This document shows, one piece after another, positions 48,751 to 63,300 of a DNA stretch of 64,000 nt (position 1 is its first letter; each line of letters opens with the position of its first letter). Source of the DNA: Marchantia polymorpha subsp. ruderalis (taxonomy: Eukaryota; Streptophyta; Marchantiopsida; Marchantiales; Marchantiaceae); assembly GCA_037833965.1 (NCBI GenBank), contig AP031352.1, forward strand, positions 13,806,501-13,870,500, given 5' to 3'. The position numbers and the translations under genes were made by a program. Below the pieces are notes generated by a model. It was not told where the DNA came from, did no database searches, and worked only from the letters and a program-made list of their open reading frames with translations.

Positions 48751-50320
48751 AACTCAACGACCCATCACTCGATGTCGAGTCAGGTCGAGTTGGATGGAGA
48801 AGAGCTCCCTTCAGACTGGTCAATGGATGGAGAATTGGCTTTGGGTAGTTCGCACCTCGCTCTTACTGGATGACCATTGAGTCACTCCGTCCCTTGATGT
48901 TACTCTGGAATACGGTCAATCAAGAAAAGTGTCGTCTGTCTGATCCTTTGCATCAGACTGACCCCGCAAGCAATAAGACAAATTATTCCTTTCGCATCTA
49001 TAGATGCGATCTGTCCTCACAATACAGTACAGAACTACAATTCACAGTGCGGAGTCATAGCTCAATCATTGCATTGATTGTGAGCTTGGTTACTCCTTCA
49101 GAATCTAATTCACTGTCCGTCCTTCTTCCTTTGTGTAACGATGTATAAGCTCCCGGGACTCGCTTTCAACCACAATCCTCATCAAACCAAGGAATGTGTC
49201 GAGATCCAACCTTGACAATGACGGGCAGACCAAACCACTCAACTGTACGTTGTGTTTCCCATTCTAGCTCTACCGTCTTAAGGCTCATATCGTTGGCGAC
49301 GAGTGCCAACCCAGTTCCAGTATGTCCTCTATCTTTCATGATTCGGAAGTCCATATTTCTTCCAACATGTCGGTATCATGCTTCAAATCGATTTATCTCT
49401 CTAGGTCTTGATTTATCGAATGATATCGAATGATATCCATAAGTACAAAACATTGACTTTAACATTGATATTTTTCATAAGTTTTATTTGATCATTCAAA
49501 ACTCAATGAACAATTATGTGTAAAATAAATATTATATTCAGATCCAATCTCCATTTATTTAACCAAAACTTAGAATATATCTCATGAAATATAGACTTCA
49601 TAATAGAATCCAACTACCAAACTCTAAGTAGTATATAGAGAAGTTAAATCTAAAATCATACAGAAAATAACTTCAACACTTTCGTGAGCAGATCTAAAAA
49701 AATTCACCATACTGAAAGAGAATGAAATCATTTATTGCTTATACTGTAAAATCAGAATGAAATCATTTGTTTCCATTAATGTATGAAGATCATGACTAGC
49801 GCAACCCATGAAATAACAATCATGTTAAACAATTTTCCTAGCCTTTCCTCTCAAATATGTAGATCGTGTCACTGCAAGAATGCGTTGCGATGATGACTCG
49901 GAAACATAGAACCAAAATCCCCTGTACGTTTCCATCTGTGTAAGACTTATGAGGTCTTCCATATTTTCTGATGCGTTACTAGGTATCTTCTGTGTGAAAT
50001 CATGAAGGGAACGGTTGGGTCGATAGCTGAGTTTAGCAAAGTTAGAACGGAAGACATCATATATTCGGAACTTTTTTTTTGGACACCCATCTTTGCGGAC
50101 TCTAAAAAGAAAGAATTTGGCACGTTAGCGCTGTTTTGAGAACTTAGACATCAAGCATGCATATCAGAAGTTTGTCGACCCTCTCGACACCCACTGGGTT
50201 AGATTGAATTACTTGGAGACACCAGGTTTGTGCGACTGTCATATCTTTGGCATTGACCTATGCTTTATACTACACCTTGTGTACAAATATCGACGATTTT
50301 GCGGTCGGCCTGACATCTGA

Positions 50321-50367
50321 GTTGGTCTACACATTGTACATTTGAATGGTACAATATGTAGACCAAC
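50321..50367. repeat. 19-bp inverted repeat with one mismatch, 9-bp loop
   Basis: GTTGGTCTACACATTGTAC (50321-50339) pairs with 50349-50367 except for one position. Arm and loop size resemble a small miRNA-type foldback, although most plant miRNA precursors are longer. Confidence 0.88.
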
Positions 50368-51389
50368 TGAGCGTCCATGTAAATCCAGCCCAAGGAGGGC
50401 CTCGTACATGCACCTTGAGGAATTTATACGTGTGGACAAATTTATCAACGAAGCTAATCCGCTTCATAGAACGTGCGCCCATTATTTTTCAGTCCTCTAA
50501 CTGAGTCTCCAGCATCTTGTCCTCCGCTTCTGAGGACCAGAAAGATAGGCAACTTAGTACGCAGTCTCAGCTACGCAGCAAGCTCAGGATCCAACAAAGT
50601 AGGGTGCTACTCCATCCATCTGATCGGGGGAGGTTGTCGATATGTCGTACTATTGCTCTCAAGCAAGTAAGTGCCTGCTGAGACACAAAGTGAAGCTTCC
50701 ACACCTCTTTGCAGGACCAAATCATAACGATCTCAATCTCCACAATGTTTCTGGAGGAAATCATCATCGTCTCGACCAAATTTCTGTACACCAAACGAAG
50801 TGTGGCTGTGAGTATCGTAGGTTGAACACAGCTGAGGACGTATAAACTCTCTGCATATACTTTAATATAGAGCTGCAATTTCTCAGCTGCATAAGGACGT
50901 CTAGTGGTTGTCCACCTGATAGAATCCAGTAGACTTCCAGTATACTTTATACTGTTTGGCATATCAAGAGTCGGATGGACGAACATTACCTCCCGAGTCG
51001 AAAGTTCAGATGTGCACTCCCAAAGGGGCACTCGCAAGTGCTGGAGATGCGGGACACCCACATACCAGTGGTGGTGTCAGAGAACCAACTGAAATGCCAG
51101 TGAGATGCCTGAGTCACAGAAAAGGGCGACATCGGAAGTTTAAAAAAATGAGACATTTTGTAACGAGAAGACCTGAAGACTCTAGAAGCAAGTTGAAACG
51201 CTAAATGAGTGCTTGAAAGATCGAGAGATATCTGCCGTACGTAAACAAGAAAAAGTAAGGCCATCTGTCGAGTCACTAAAACACAATTCAACGCAAGATT
51301 TCGTAGAGCCAATGACGTTCTAGACTCAGCAGCCAAGGTAGCGAAACTCACCCTCTTTTTCACATCACGAAGTGGTTATAACTGCGACT

Positions 51390-54300
51390 TTAGAACCAGG
51401 GCATCCACCAGATATACATTTTGCTCAAGTTCTGGTGTGATACAGCCTCTTCAATGAGTCTGTGTGCCTGACCTTCTACCGAATGTGGAAGTGATGGAGC
51501 AGCACCTACACCTACAACCACTCCTTCGAAGCGTGCTTCTATATTGGCAATAGCTCTCTGTGGTAGACAAGCCAAGCTCGTTAGTTCCATCGGAAGTTAG
51601 GATGTCTAAACACACGGGACCTTATGCCTTCTGCATAGAAGACGCGCAGGTTAAGCGGAGCATCCCCTCGTCCTTTCACATGGACTCTACGCACTCCAAA
51701 GCAAAAGTTCAATCCTCGAAGATGAGTTATTTGAAACTTTCCAGCGCCAAGATAACCAAAGCTGAGCAGATTGTACGGTTTCTTCTACATGTTCGTAGGG
51801 AACGATGCTCAACTGGACCCCCCAGCTAAAAGGAAAATCAAAAACTCAACCTTCGCGCGAATGGTCAACAACCTGAAATGTTGTTACAGACAACAATGAT
51901 AGGAGAATGATGAGCTTGAGCAGCATTCGTTTACTCACCTGAGCATGGGGGTTTTGCACCTCTACTCCACTCGACTTGTGTGATTTTGTCCACTCCACCA
52001 GTGGATCATGGAGAAACGTTTCTAAGACACTCATGAGAGTTTCTCGGTGTAATCGAAGGACGGACAAAGTGATTTCAGAGACCCGTAGAAAAACTCCCTC
52101 ATAACCAGTTATGCCGAGCCCGTCCACTAGGTTCTGTGTCAAAAGAAGAAACACAAACGAGGTCAGTGATGCTTGAACCATGGGTTACATGGTCACTGTT
52201 GCTAACATGGAAAAGCTTTTGCATTCAATCCGTTGTCAAAACGAAGTCATACCTGAGTGAGTCGAAAAGGCACAAGTTCGGGTTTTTCAAGTTGCAAACC
52301 CTTGTCAAAAAGACAGCTAAAATCCACGTGAACACAATCACCAGTAGTTGAATCAAAAAGAATATTTTCTCCATGCCGGTCACCCAGACCAACCATGTGC
52401 CCAACCATTGACCACACGGCGGTTGTGTGAGCGTAGGCTACTCTCGCTTGAAACCAAGCTGCAGGCTCGGGAAATGTATTGAGGAACCAACGATGAAACA
52501 CTGGTGGAAACATGGGTAATATCTTGGTCCGAAACATTTCTGCCTCAGATATTTTGTCACTACCCTTCTGGGCCTGCTGTTGGTCGTATATTCTTTTGAT
52601 AGCTGGATTCGTTTTCTGTCTGTCAAATTTACCACAGGCAACGTAGATGTCCTGCAAAATGTGACGTAAACCCCGTGTGTGCAAAACCCATTCGATCATA
52701 CCACAATCTTCAGTGAGAGGGATAACAGCAAAAGTGCGTATGTACAGTTTCCGTCGTCGGCTTTTTGGATCCTTTTGAAGAAGTCGGTTGATCGTGGTGG
52801 TAAATTCCATCATTCGGGCATCCTTGCGCAAATCATCTTTGGGCTTGCACAGAAAAGGATGCTCTAACCCATCACTTCCAAGCAGCACTACCTGAGTAGC
52901 ACCAAGACTCTCAAAATCAGAAAAGCTCTCGTCCGATCGTGAAATTCAAGGAATGTTCACATTCGGAGACAGACAGAAAGGTTCAATGTTTAAATGCTAT
53001 TCTGACACGGTCTCTACTGTGGAAACTATTCAGAAACGGTGACGTAGAAACAGATGTTAGATCTAAAAGTAAGACCTTTCTCTGCAGATGGATTGAGAGC
53101 TTGCATCTTTGATGAGAAGGTGATCCATTTGCTATGATGATTTAATTTTTAAAGACGAGGAAGAGGGCCCACCTTTTTGGGCCGCTGCAGAGAAGCTAGA
53201 ATTTCGATTTCATCCCCGATGCCAGCAATGGTAGAAAACTCCGCAGGTGGAAAAGGATTATAATTCACGTCTGTCAAACCCCTAGGAGGTAATGTGACCG
53301 TGAGAGCTCTTTGCAAGGGCATGATTACACCTACAGGCATCATTCTTTTGAGATACCCAAACTCAGTAGCGAGACTAACAGTTTTTGCCTTAGGCTGACC
53401 CGCATACATACACAGACGGATCATCTGATCGATTAATCCAGCAAACTGACTGAATAAAACTGTCTTCTCTCTCTCTTGGCCCAAAGAGCTTCTTGCTTGC
53501 TGAATAATTTCAGCGGCTGCTTCTCTCCTCGCAGGAACTGTGGACTTTGTAAGTGCTGCCATTGTCCATAAGGCCTGCTGTGGATACGCTTGCAGCACAA
53601 GAGTAATTATGTGTTTGACGAGGCGCACAACTTCTTCGTTTTGGTGGCAGATTCTTGACACTAGCTGCGGAAGAGAGGTAAGCCATTGATATGGTGGTAG
53701 ATCTTTCAGACAACCCCTCATGATGCCCATAACCTGCACGAAAAGCGCACTGAGGCTTCAGCCACGCTCCATGGTATCACTTGTACACTTTTCTATTGGT
53801 ACAGACGTTTAGGGATAAAACGTAGGTAATTCAAAACGAGGTAAATTTAGCCCTGCTATATTAGAAATTGTAGTCATCAGTAATTTCCTGTCAAACTCCG
53901 AAGACAACAGAGAGATTGCCCTGGCTGAGAGGAGCCGGACTATTTCTGGAAGAAACTGTTTCTATAATATTCTGGAAGATACGTAGACATGGGGCAAACA
54001 AAGTGTATACATTCTCTAACAAAGTACGTTCTTCAGACCTACCATGCGTGAGTGAACTTACTCTTGCATGAACAGTTTTGACCGTCTTGTTAGAAGCAAG
54101 AGAATCGCCGCAGTAAGTGCTCCCAAACTCAAACCACAGAGTCAGCAACCGGGGCATAGCTTGAAACAGATGTCTGTGACCTTTGTGCAGCCCCTTCGCA
54201 TAAAACAGTATCACTTCGGGGAGGTAAGTCCACCAGTGCTTATCGTCCACTGTAAGACGGCGCCTTTGAAGCACAGGATCAGTACGACCATCCTGAAGTT

Positions 54301-57300
54301 CTTCCTGTCTTTTGCGGGCATCCACTAACAAATCATCGAAATATTTAGCCATGAAAAAGTATCCTTTTTCCCACTTTGGTTGCAGTTCTTTCACTCGCGT
54401 GTACAAACTAACGACATCATCCTTCTGCTTTTGCCCAGTGTGATGGACCCATCTTGCAAGAAGAAGAAGCGCTTTGGCGGTCACAAGGTCTTCGTCCCTC
54501 TTTGCCTGGGTGGACATCTTAGCCCAGCCAGGTGACGTATCCTGTATCGCTTTCACAGCCGGCCTTGAGGGTGACTGGCCATGAATATATAAGAGGCCAC
54601 TGAGGGCGGCCGTGTATGCATTACCAAGCACTGGTCGAGAAACCCCTGACAATGCTTGTTGAAGCTCAGTGATAGCTCGATGACTTTTATTTGTGTCCCA
54701 TAAAAGCTTGGCCATCTCCATATGGGCATTTGGTGCCCCCACGGATTGGGCCTGCAATATAGCTCGATTTGCAGTCTCATAGTGGCCCGCTGCACGACAA
54801 AGCTTCGCATACTCCAGCCAGCATATTCCGACCTCTGACTGTAACCCGCTTGTACTAAACAATAATCTTCGTAGTGCGAGAATTGGTTCTCGAGTCCAAA
54901 GTGAAGGCTGCGTAATTCTCAAACGGTTCTCCCAATCGCCAACTAGCTCCATGATAACATTTATGTGACTACTATCTGCGAGAAGAAACCATATCGTCAG
55001 TTTTCCGGTTCAGGTTTAAACCTTCGGTGCTCCGAAGGCTTTCTATAGAGTTTAAGGTTAGAATAGAATTTGCTGAAGCAGGTTGAGAGTTTGAAAGACT
55101 CTCATTGTTTAAGTCACTACAAACTTACCGGTTGCACGCTTCACAGCGGCCAGGGAACTAAAATCCTCTAGTTCTTGCAACATATGCAATTTGACAATCA
55201 GTGGATATGCACGAGTATATGACTCCATGCTCGCTGCTGCCAACGGTGCAAGAAGTGTTTGCCTGGAAAGCATGATTTGCTCCGTGAATAGCTCTCGATC
55301 TCCATTCTGATGGGCCTGGAGAATCTTTGCCAAGCTGAGATCAAAAGCTGCATATCCTTCACCACTATTGATTAAAGAACCATCGCCTTCAGCACATGTG
55401 ACATATTCTTCGAGTAGACTCCACTGACCTAGCCGCCAAGCTGCCTGAATGCCTCGCATACTCCACTCCCCTTTGTGGTCTGGCATTCTTAAGATTAATC
55501 CATCAACATGAGTCACCATTGCCTGCAGATGGCCCATGTTAAGCAAGCAGTTGAGTAAACCAGAATGGCGCAAGATACTGGTGGGGTCCATCTGCAAAGC
55601 TTGCTCATAGCAAGTCAAAGACTCTCCCCAGTTGCCTGCCTTCTCATGAATCAGCACTTGATCTTGTAAGGTTGTCGATGTTCGCAGTCTGGTTAAGCCT
55701 GACAGACCATCTGGTTCATCCAAACCGCTGTATATCTCTAAAAGGAATGTAACGTCTTCGTCTACAAAGACTCCACTACTTTCTGCAGCGGGATTCAAAG
55801 CGCCAGATTTTTCTCTCACATAAGTTTCAAAATAAAGTAGAGCTCGGGCATACGCTTGACATCGAAAGGACGCTCCAGCAAGAGCTTGTTTCGGAATGGC
55901 AGCCAAAAGCTGCAGCACATTTTGCCGGTGCTCAGCGAGCAGACTAGACTCCTGCCTGAGAGATTCTGAGTTGGAGCCAGAATTGGAACCTTTACTAGAG
56001 GCATGACTTGTTTGTCCTGGTGACAACAATTTGCAGTCATCCAGCCACTGAGCTAGACAGTCGATCAAGGTGAATACTGTTTGAGTGCTAACCTCACTTG
56101 GCCCTGACCAGCTCCTAGAAGTACTACCCGCGCCTCTTTCAACACCTACAACAGAGCTACTACTCAAAGAGGTAGCTTCGGCTAAAACAGCTAAAATTTC
56201 TTCAGTGACGGAATTGCGAGCCTGAATGGAGCCCTCGCACACAACGTTCAAAACCAAGTATGGTAAGAGATAGAGGGCTGTTCCCATGTCGTGTCTCACG
56301 ACCCCCGTGCAAGCTATGAATATTTGGGCCCGATCGCCAGTTGCTTGTGAAATCAGACGACGAATCCATAGATACATCCATCTCCGGAAAGACATGCCAC
56401 TTCGAAATATTGGACCATCAGGTATTGACGCACCTGCGCTCTTCAGAAGGTACTTCGAAGTCAAACATGGAGTGATAATCTCCTTCACATCATCGGAAAA
56501 CCTTCTCCAGAGATTTTCTCCATTTGTAGCTGATTCCCGGCCATCATGTACATTTCTTGCAGACCCCTTTGTTGTTCTAAAAGAGGCATCCTTCGACTTT
56601 CCAGAGCTGATAGTACTTTTATGTAATTTGCCTAGCAAAGCCGCCTGACAACCACTAAGTTTCAAAAGCTCTTGAATAGCTAAAGCCGCTGCATCTTGTA
56701 TATCTGTATCAGTAGCAGCTCTCAAGACCTTGGCCAGATGTTGTTTGACCAACTCAAACACAAGGTCTTCATTGTTTCTCTCAATTCTCGACTGGTGCCG
56801 TAAATCCACCTGGCATGCTTAAAGAATTCAGCAAATATTGTTGGAAACACAAACGATCTCTTGTGCAGAATAGAGAATCATAGGTCTTCTCGACCGCAAA
56901 CATCATCTTCTTGTCTATTAAAATCATAAAACAAAATCATGAGTATGGTGGATGAATGCCGAAACTGAAGTATGGGAAGTAACTATAACCTGCAGCTTGA
57001 CGGGATCAACTGCTCCAAGCTCTCCCAGACACTCTGCACAGGCCAATTTCAGTCTCTGGCTCATAGCTCTTCGAGATTCCTCGGCGCATCCTCTTAACAA
57101 TGCTGTCACCAGACTGCTTATAACTGCAACGTCCATAGATACTTCTGCCACCAGCATGGCAGTTATTTCTCGCCTCTGAGCTCTCATGACTTTGCTTAAT
57201 TCGCTAGCAGTGGTGTAGCGCACGCTCATGCTTTCATGCGAAAGTCCATCAGCTGCTCGACGTAGTTGATCACGAAGGCTTAGTGAACCACGGGCTTCAT

Positions 57301-60300
57301 GTAGGACTGTGTTCACGTTGGTCAGAGACGGAAGACTAGGCAGAAGAGGTAACTCTCTAGCCTGGTCTTCAAGAGCAGCTCTATTTCTTACAATTAGCTC
57401 CTCCAATACCACCGCTGCTGCATTTTGCTCATCTTGTCGGCCTTCTAAGCATGGCATAAGGGCAACAACGATCTGGCTTGCGACAACCTTCACATTGGCA
57501 GGTGCAACATGCGCTAGGGTTCTCACGAATGAAAGCCACACCTTCAAGCCTTCCACTTGCAAAGAAGGATCTTGAAGAGCTCTTGTAAGCAGTGCCATTA
57601 TTTTTGGCACGAAAGCACTTAGGTGAGCACCGATCATGTCCACCAATCGCTCTATACAGCGCAGTGCCTGCTTTTGAGACGTCACGTCTTCGGAACGCAA
57701 CAACTTCCGATCAATACTATTCAGAAGACCAACAAAGTGACTTCTGAGGAAGCTGGCGAGATCATCTGATCCACTAACAATGCTGGCCACCTCTTGAATC
57801 ATTGGAGCCACCCTTGCTGATCTGATAATACACATTGGAAGTTAACCAGAGTCAACAGCAGAGAAAAGATTCACTTTCACTCTGCAACGAAATATATCAA
57901 CATATAACTCTTATGCACATGTATACAAGTAGCCTTGTACCTTCGAAGCCCTTCGTCTGAATCTGTGTCACCGAGAAAACGCACCAGCTCATCAAGGAGA
58001 GCTGGCAACACCGCAGCAAAAATTTCTCGAGGATCAGATCCGGTTTGTACTTCATAAAATTGCAGTGCAGCCATCAGCTCCTTACCATCGGCTCGCAGGA
58101 GAAGTACAGATAGCACTTTATGACACCATTCCAGCAACAGAAGCGGTAGGTCTGTACCTAGCTGCTTAGCAAGCTCATGCAAAGCATCCAAGGCCTCTTG
58201 ACTGTGCTGCTGGTCAAGCACAAGCTTTGGTAGCATCACGGGGACCATTTGCTTGACTAGATCTGCGGAGTCAATTTCAAGGACAGCCTCAGCAAACTCG
58301 TGTACCATGATTGGACGAGAAATGAGGCGACTTGTCAGGTACTCAAACAACTCTTCCCTGATTAAGTCCATCGTCTTTTGTAGTTTATGAACTCCCGATA
58401 TGCGCAAGCTTGATGGATCTATTCCATGTATCAGTTTCACACATATTACACGTAAGGAAAGGTCCGGGTTGTCAAGTTGTTCGAGCAGAAGAACAAGGGA
58501 GAAGAAAAGTAGCTGGTGGCAGTGGTGAGAAGCTTTGGCAACTTGGGCTATAGTTTCCAATAATGTTTCTATCACATCTGGGTGTTCTGCTATACAAAGG
58601 GCATACTTTAACTTCCCTAGCATCTGAAGCTCCCCATTTTTGTCACTATCATCTTCATTGTCTCCAAATATTCCGGCTAGAACACGTGCGTTTGTGAAGT
58701 ACTTAATTTGCAATCCAAATGCTTCTCTTACTGATCTCCGTCGGTGAAGAGGTAGCGTATCCAGACATCGAAGCCAAACCTTCTTTGTCGAGGCGATATC
58801 GCTCGTGGTCGCATGCTGTAAGAATCGTGACATGCTTCCTATAAAAGCAATCTGGACGTGCTCAGACCTTTCCTCAAATAGTATTTGACTAAAAAGTGGC
58901 TCCCATTGAGCCAGAAGAGAACTACCAGTCCTGTTTTGAGGTTCAGAGGTTCTATGATAATTCACGGCATTCAACACAGAGTCTCCACCGTCACACAGGG
59001 AGCAAACAAATCTAGAATCCCCGCTTCTTCGTCCTCCGCCGGTTCCAGATATGGTTGGTAGAACCTCGGCAGGGTCACGTCGTGAATGTCCTGAGTAGTA
59101 TACACATGTCATCAGTCCAACAACTCCGCCCACCATCTCACGAACGCTCTCAGCTCCATCCGACCCTAAAGTCCTGTATACCATTTCGACCTTCAGTATA
59201 GTGGCATACTTCAAACTTTTGACTTTATTACAAGTTGCAAAAAATGAAAAAACCAGGACCTACTATATATGTGATCTAGGAGATTATGCTTATGATTCAA
59301 GCAAGGAGCACACTCAAGAACTTCCATTTATCCAGGAGAATCATAAAGCCAAGTTTTTCTGTACGCACCCAAGTCTAGTACAGAACCTGAGTACCAACTC
59401 AGGACTAGTTTGTGCAGCTATACTAGGTACAGCTGAGACCCCAACAGCTCGCATTCGTGCGTCAGCGTCCTGAAGAGCTCTTTCAATAATGGACTCCAAA
59501 GCTAGAGTTTCAGGATGTCCACCCAATTTCGAAACTATATAAACCGCACGAGATTTCAGGGACCAGCTTTCTTCGCCTGACAGCGGAAGAGACCAAGGCA
59601 GAATAATAGTTCCCAGAAGGACTTTAAGAGTGTCTGCTGATTCTAGCAACTTCTGCTTCAGGCTGCTCGAACAACTATTTGCAGCAGTACCTGCTGTAAT
59701 ACAACAACCAAAAAGGTACCAATTGTAGTCAGGCTGACGTTACTCGCAGTGATGTAGAAGTTCTATTGTTCAACTTGTAATAAAGTCAAATCGGAACCTG
59801 GTGGTCGACGTAAAATGATGACGTTTGACAAAATTCACCACAATGATGACGTTTGACAAAATTCACCACAACACGATCTCCTATCCTAAACTTCCATTGG
59901 ATAACCCCTAACAAGTATTAGATCTTCACCGAGTTCTTCCTCCAGGAGAAACCTGTCTAACGCTTCCATGAACAAGCTTAGCTGCAGTGTTGAAAGAATC
60001 CCCTCTTGACCCTGAAATAAAGACAGGAAGATGTCCAAGAGAACTGCAGTCACTCCAAAAGTCTCATATGGTTCCAACGTTGAAATGAACAATTGAAATA
60101 ACACAGGATCAACCACAACGACCTAACACGCGAGGGTAATGAAGAGTACGAACCCCGAAGATCTAACGGACGTAGTATAGCAGAACAAAACTTGACAGAC
60201 AAAATTCAAGGAGCCTGAAGTATATACCATATCAAAGATACAAGACATCCATTGGTGCAAGAGCACAACCAGTCGCGTGTGGCATACAGTTCCAGTACAT

Positions 60301-63300
60301 TTTCCAAATAGTCGTACTAGAACACACAAGCCGGAGAGCTTAGCTTCGACAGTCGCGGTTCCACTTTCAACTTCGTATGATGGGTGGAGTTGACCTATGA
60401 GTTGTAGAACTTTTTTGTGTAGCAGACTTGAAGGTGTAGCCAGTTCTTTCTCCGACAAGAAAAGTGAAGGAGAGTCTATATTCGGGACAGATACGTCGAC
60501 TATGAGCATATTTACGAAGGATGAAAAGGGCAAGTTGTTGTTTGATGGAACAGTGGAGTGTGGTAATGGGCCTCGTACTTCTACTCCCATGAGAATCCGA
60601 GATAAAGAAGACTCCTTCTCAATTGCTTTGCTCAGCTTCTGTCGTTTTATTGGTCTGCTCTGATACTCCTGACTTTGTTGAGTTTCGCCAGGTGAGCTAC
60701 TATCACCAGAATTTGTTGCTGAACAGACGGCACCTCCGTCATCAACAACATTAGCTTGGACCGGATTCGCAGTATCCGTTGTAGGTTGAATTCCTGCTAT
60801 CTGTGCTAGTCCAACTGAATCCATGGCCACCTGGAGACTGTAGCTCAGAGATGTTGTAACTTCTGGTATGGTGATCAGTTCCAAGATAACAGTTAGGTGC
60901 CCAGAGTAAGAAGGACACTGCTTCACAATTAGCGCGTAGATGTCACACATTGCTGCCTGCAGGAAAGAGCTTAATCAATAAAAAGCCGAAATGACGACCA
61001 TGCTGAACTGGGGAAGGGGAGATAGCTATGATTGTGAACATGGTGTAGCCAGAACCCTTCCACGAGAAATCCTTCCATGAGAAATTTCTAGCAGAATCAT
61101 GATCTACATCATAAGTTAAAATAATTTTTCAGCCGAGAGAATTGAAAATCTTACTTTCAAATCTCTGCTGCCACTTTGCTTCACTGTCTGTGGCATGACC
61201 TCCATGAAGGCCTGGGCAATGCTCTCAAGGATCAGACTCTGACACGTGGAGCACAGGGCATAGAGGCAGGCACCCAATGCAGAATCATAAGCAGGAGTCC
61301 TGTATAACATACATGAATGAGGCGTGGACAACTTTCTCCAAGTTAAACGCTCTTAAAAACTGTTGTCACAAATATATTCCCGTTCATATGCATATTCTCG
61401 AAATCTTCTATGCTGGATTTACACTTGGAAAATGTTCATATCATATCAGACTGAGATGGTGTCTGAGTTCTTGTTCGTTTGAAAGAGTCTCTAAAGAGTG
61501 AAACGAACCCGGACCACGCATCCAAGAATGCAGTAGCTAAAACTGTAATCATTCCCATCTCTATCATAGCCTCAAGACCCTAGGCCCCGAACCCTGAATG
61601 AGGTAGAGCGAAAAGACTGAGAACTTGGAGCAGACGGGAAAGTTGTAGGTAAGTGAGACAAAGGAATATCAAATTACACTTACCAAACACTACTGTTACA
61701 CTCACCTAAAAGTTTCTGATTCTCCTCCGCTTACAGATAAAACGTTGATGATTGACAGAATCAGCTTCTCGGTAGGAAGTGCTTCTACATCCACTACCGA
61801 TGTTGCTATTCGAACAAAGTCGAAAGATTCCTTTCATAACGAATTCCAGTCTTGTCAGAAACGCCAAAAAGGAACCAAAAAAACTTGCAGGACTAAGCCA
61901 TCAAGTAGCTCAATATATATATTGACTATTGTGATTGGAGGCTTCGACTGTTCACATACTGCACCAACGAGGAAACAAATGTAAGGAAGCACCTTGTGTA
62001 ACAGAGGAGAGTTGTGGCAAAAGAACGAGCCCACAGCTGACAAAAATGATGAAGTTACCAAGCCTTCCACGAGCAGGGCCCCTTCTAGGAGACAACGCCC
62101 CAGCAACTTGATGGTCCACTTAGCAAGCGATTGCCAGCGACTCTGTCCAGTTACGTCAATGAGAAGGCCGGGGCCTTCTTGAGATTTCCAGGTGGCTGCA
62201 ATGCCGCATAAGAGCTCTGGAGCATTCGCTGCGTCACCTGCACTAGAAAGCTCGGAGTATGCTCTAGGGTAGCAATGTATAGATACGTTTGTGACAGTAG
62301 AACAGCTACTACGGTTCGCATAAAAAAGTCCTACTGATACGAGATCTGCAAAATTGGTGGAGAGGGGAAGAATCAGTTACTGACTATCGTCCTTCAATGT
62401 ACTTCTCATGAAGTGAAAGTGTAATGCTGGTCCATTACAGTTCACATTCATTACGGTTCAGGAATGTCCTTTGCAGAAATGGGATCCAAATCATATTGGA
62501 CTACAAGACGAGATTTACATACATAACGTAGACACAAAGCATGAAGACAGAAAGCAAGAAACGTGATGTAAACTCTGAACAGTACAAACCACGAACTGCA
62601 AGCGCAGGAAGCCGACAGATAATTGAAATTCTGTGCAGTTTGAACTGCGGTTTGAACTAAATTATACGGATGTAAACATTCACTTAAGGGCAACACGAAA
62701 GCTAATTCCTGTTCTATAGTGCAGATCTTGTACAATAGTCTTATACATTTAAAAAGGAATTTCTACCAACATATCATTCTACGAACAAAACTGAACTGTG
62801 TTCACAATACGAAATCAATGCTCACACCAGACACATTTTAAAAAGCCGGAAATCGTTGGAGAGATAATCTAGATGAAAGTGTACCTTCGATGAGAAGCAT
62901 GGAATCCATTAAGAGTAATCTGTAAGTTTCAGGATCACCGGTCCGCAAAAGTGATAAAAGAGCAGCAGAGGTATCAAAAAGCCCACCATGACATCCTCTA
63001 CACGATGAACGAACAGATCAGCAGCTAGTGAGTAATGTAAATATACGAGAGTTTATTCACTTGCACAAAGAAAAAGGATGTCTCAATCTTTGAACATGCT
63101 CTGACCTTAGCTCCGACTCAGCAAAGAGGGGAAAAATCCGGCTTAGTATAGGAAGAACCGCTTGTCCTTTTCCTTTGTAAAGAACACCTGGATACTGCTT
63201 CACCGTGTGACACAAGAGCTTCAAGATTGCCATCAACTCTCGCTCCTTCACTGAACACATCAGAGCATTAGATTTATTGACAGACGACTCAGGAAATGAT

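Larger units (their letters stand above)
39561..51389. other. Long spacer between the GC island and ATR, weak ORFs only
   Basis: Mixed composition with AT-rich stretches at 39780-41800, 47200-48400 and 49440-49850 and a GC-richer part at 41870-44700. Short arrays occur at 43849-43864 (CCTG tetramers) and 44090-44115 (CTGGAGC units). No exon set, RNA gene or transposon core could be defended. The better open frames and hairpins are listed separately. Confidence 0.5.
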
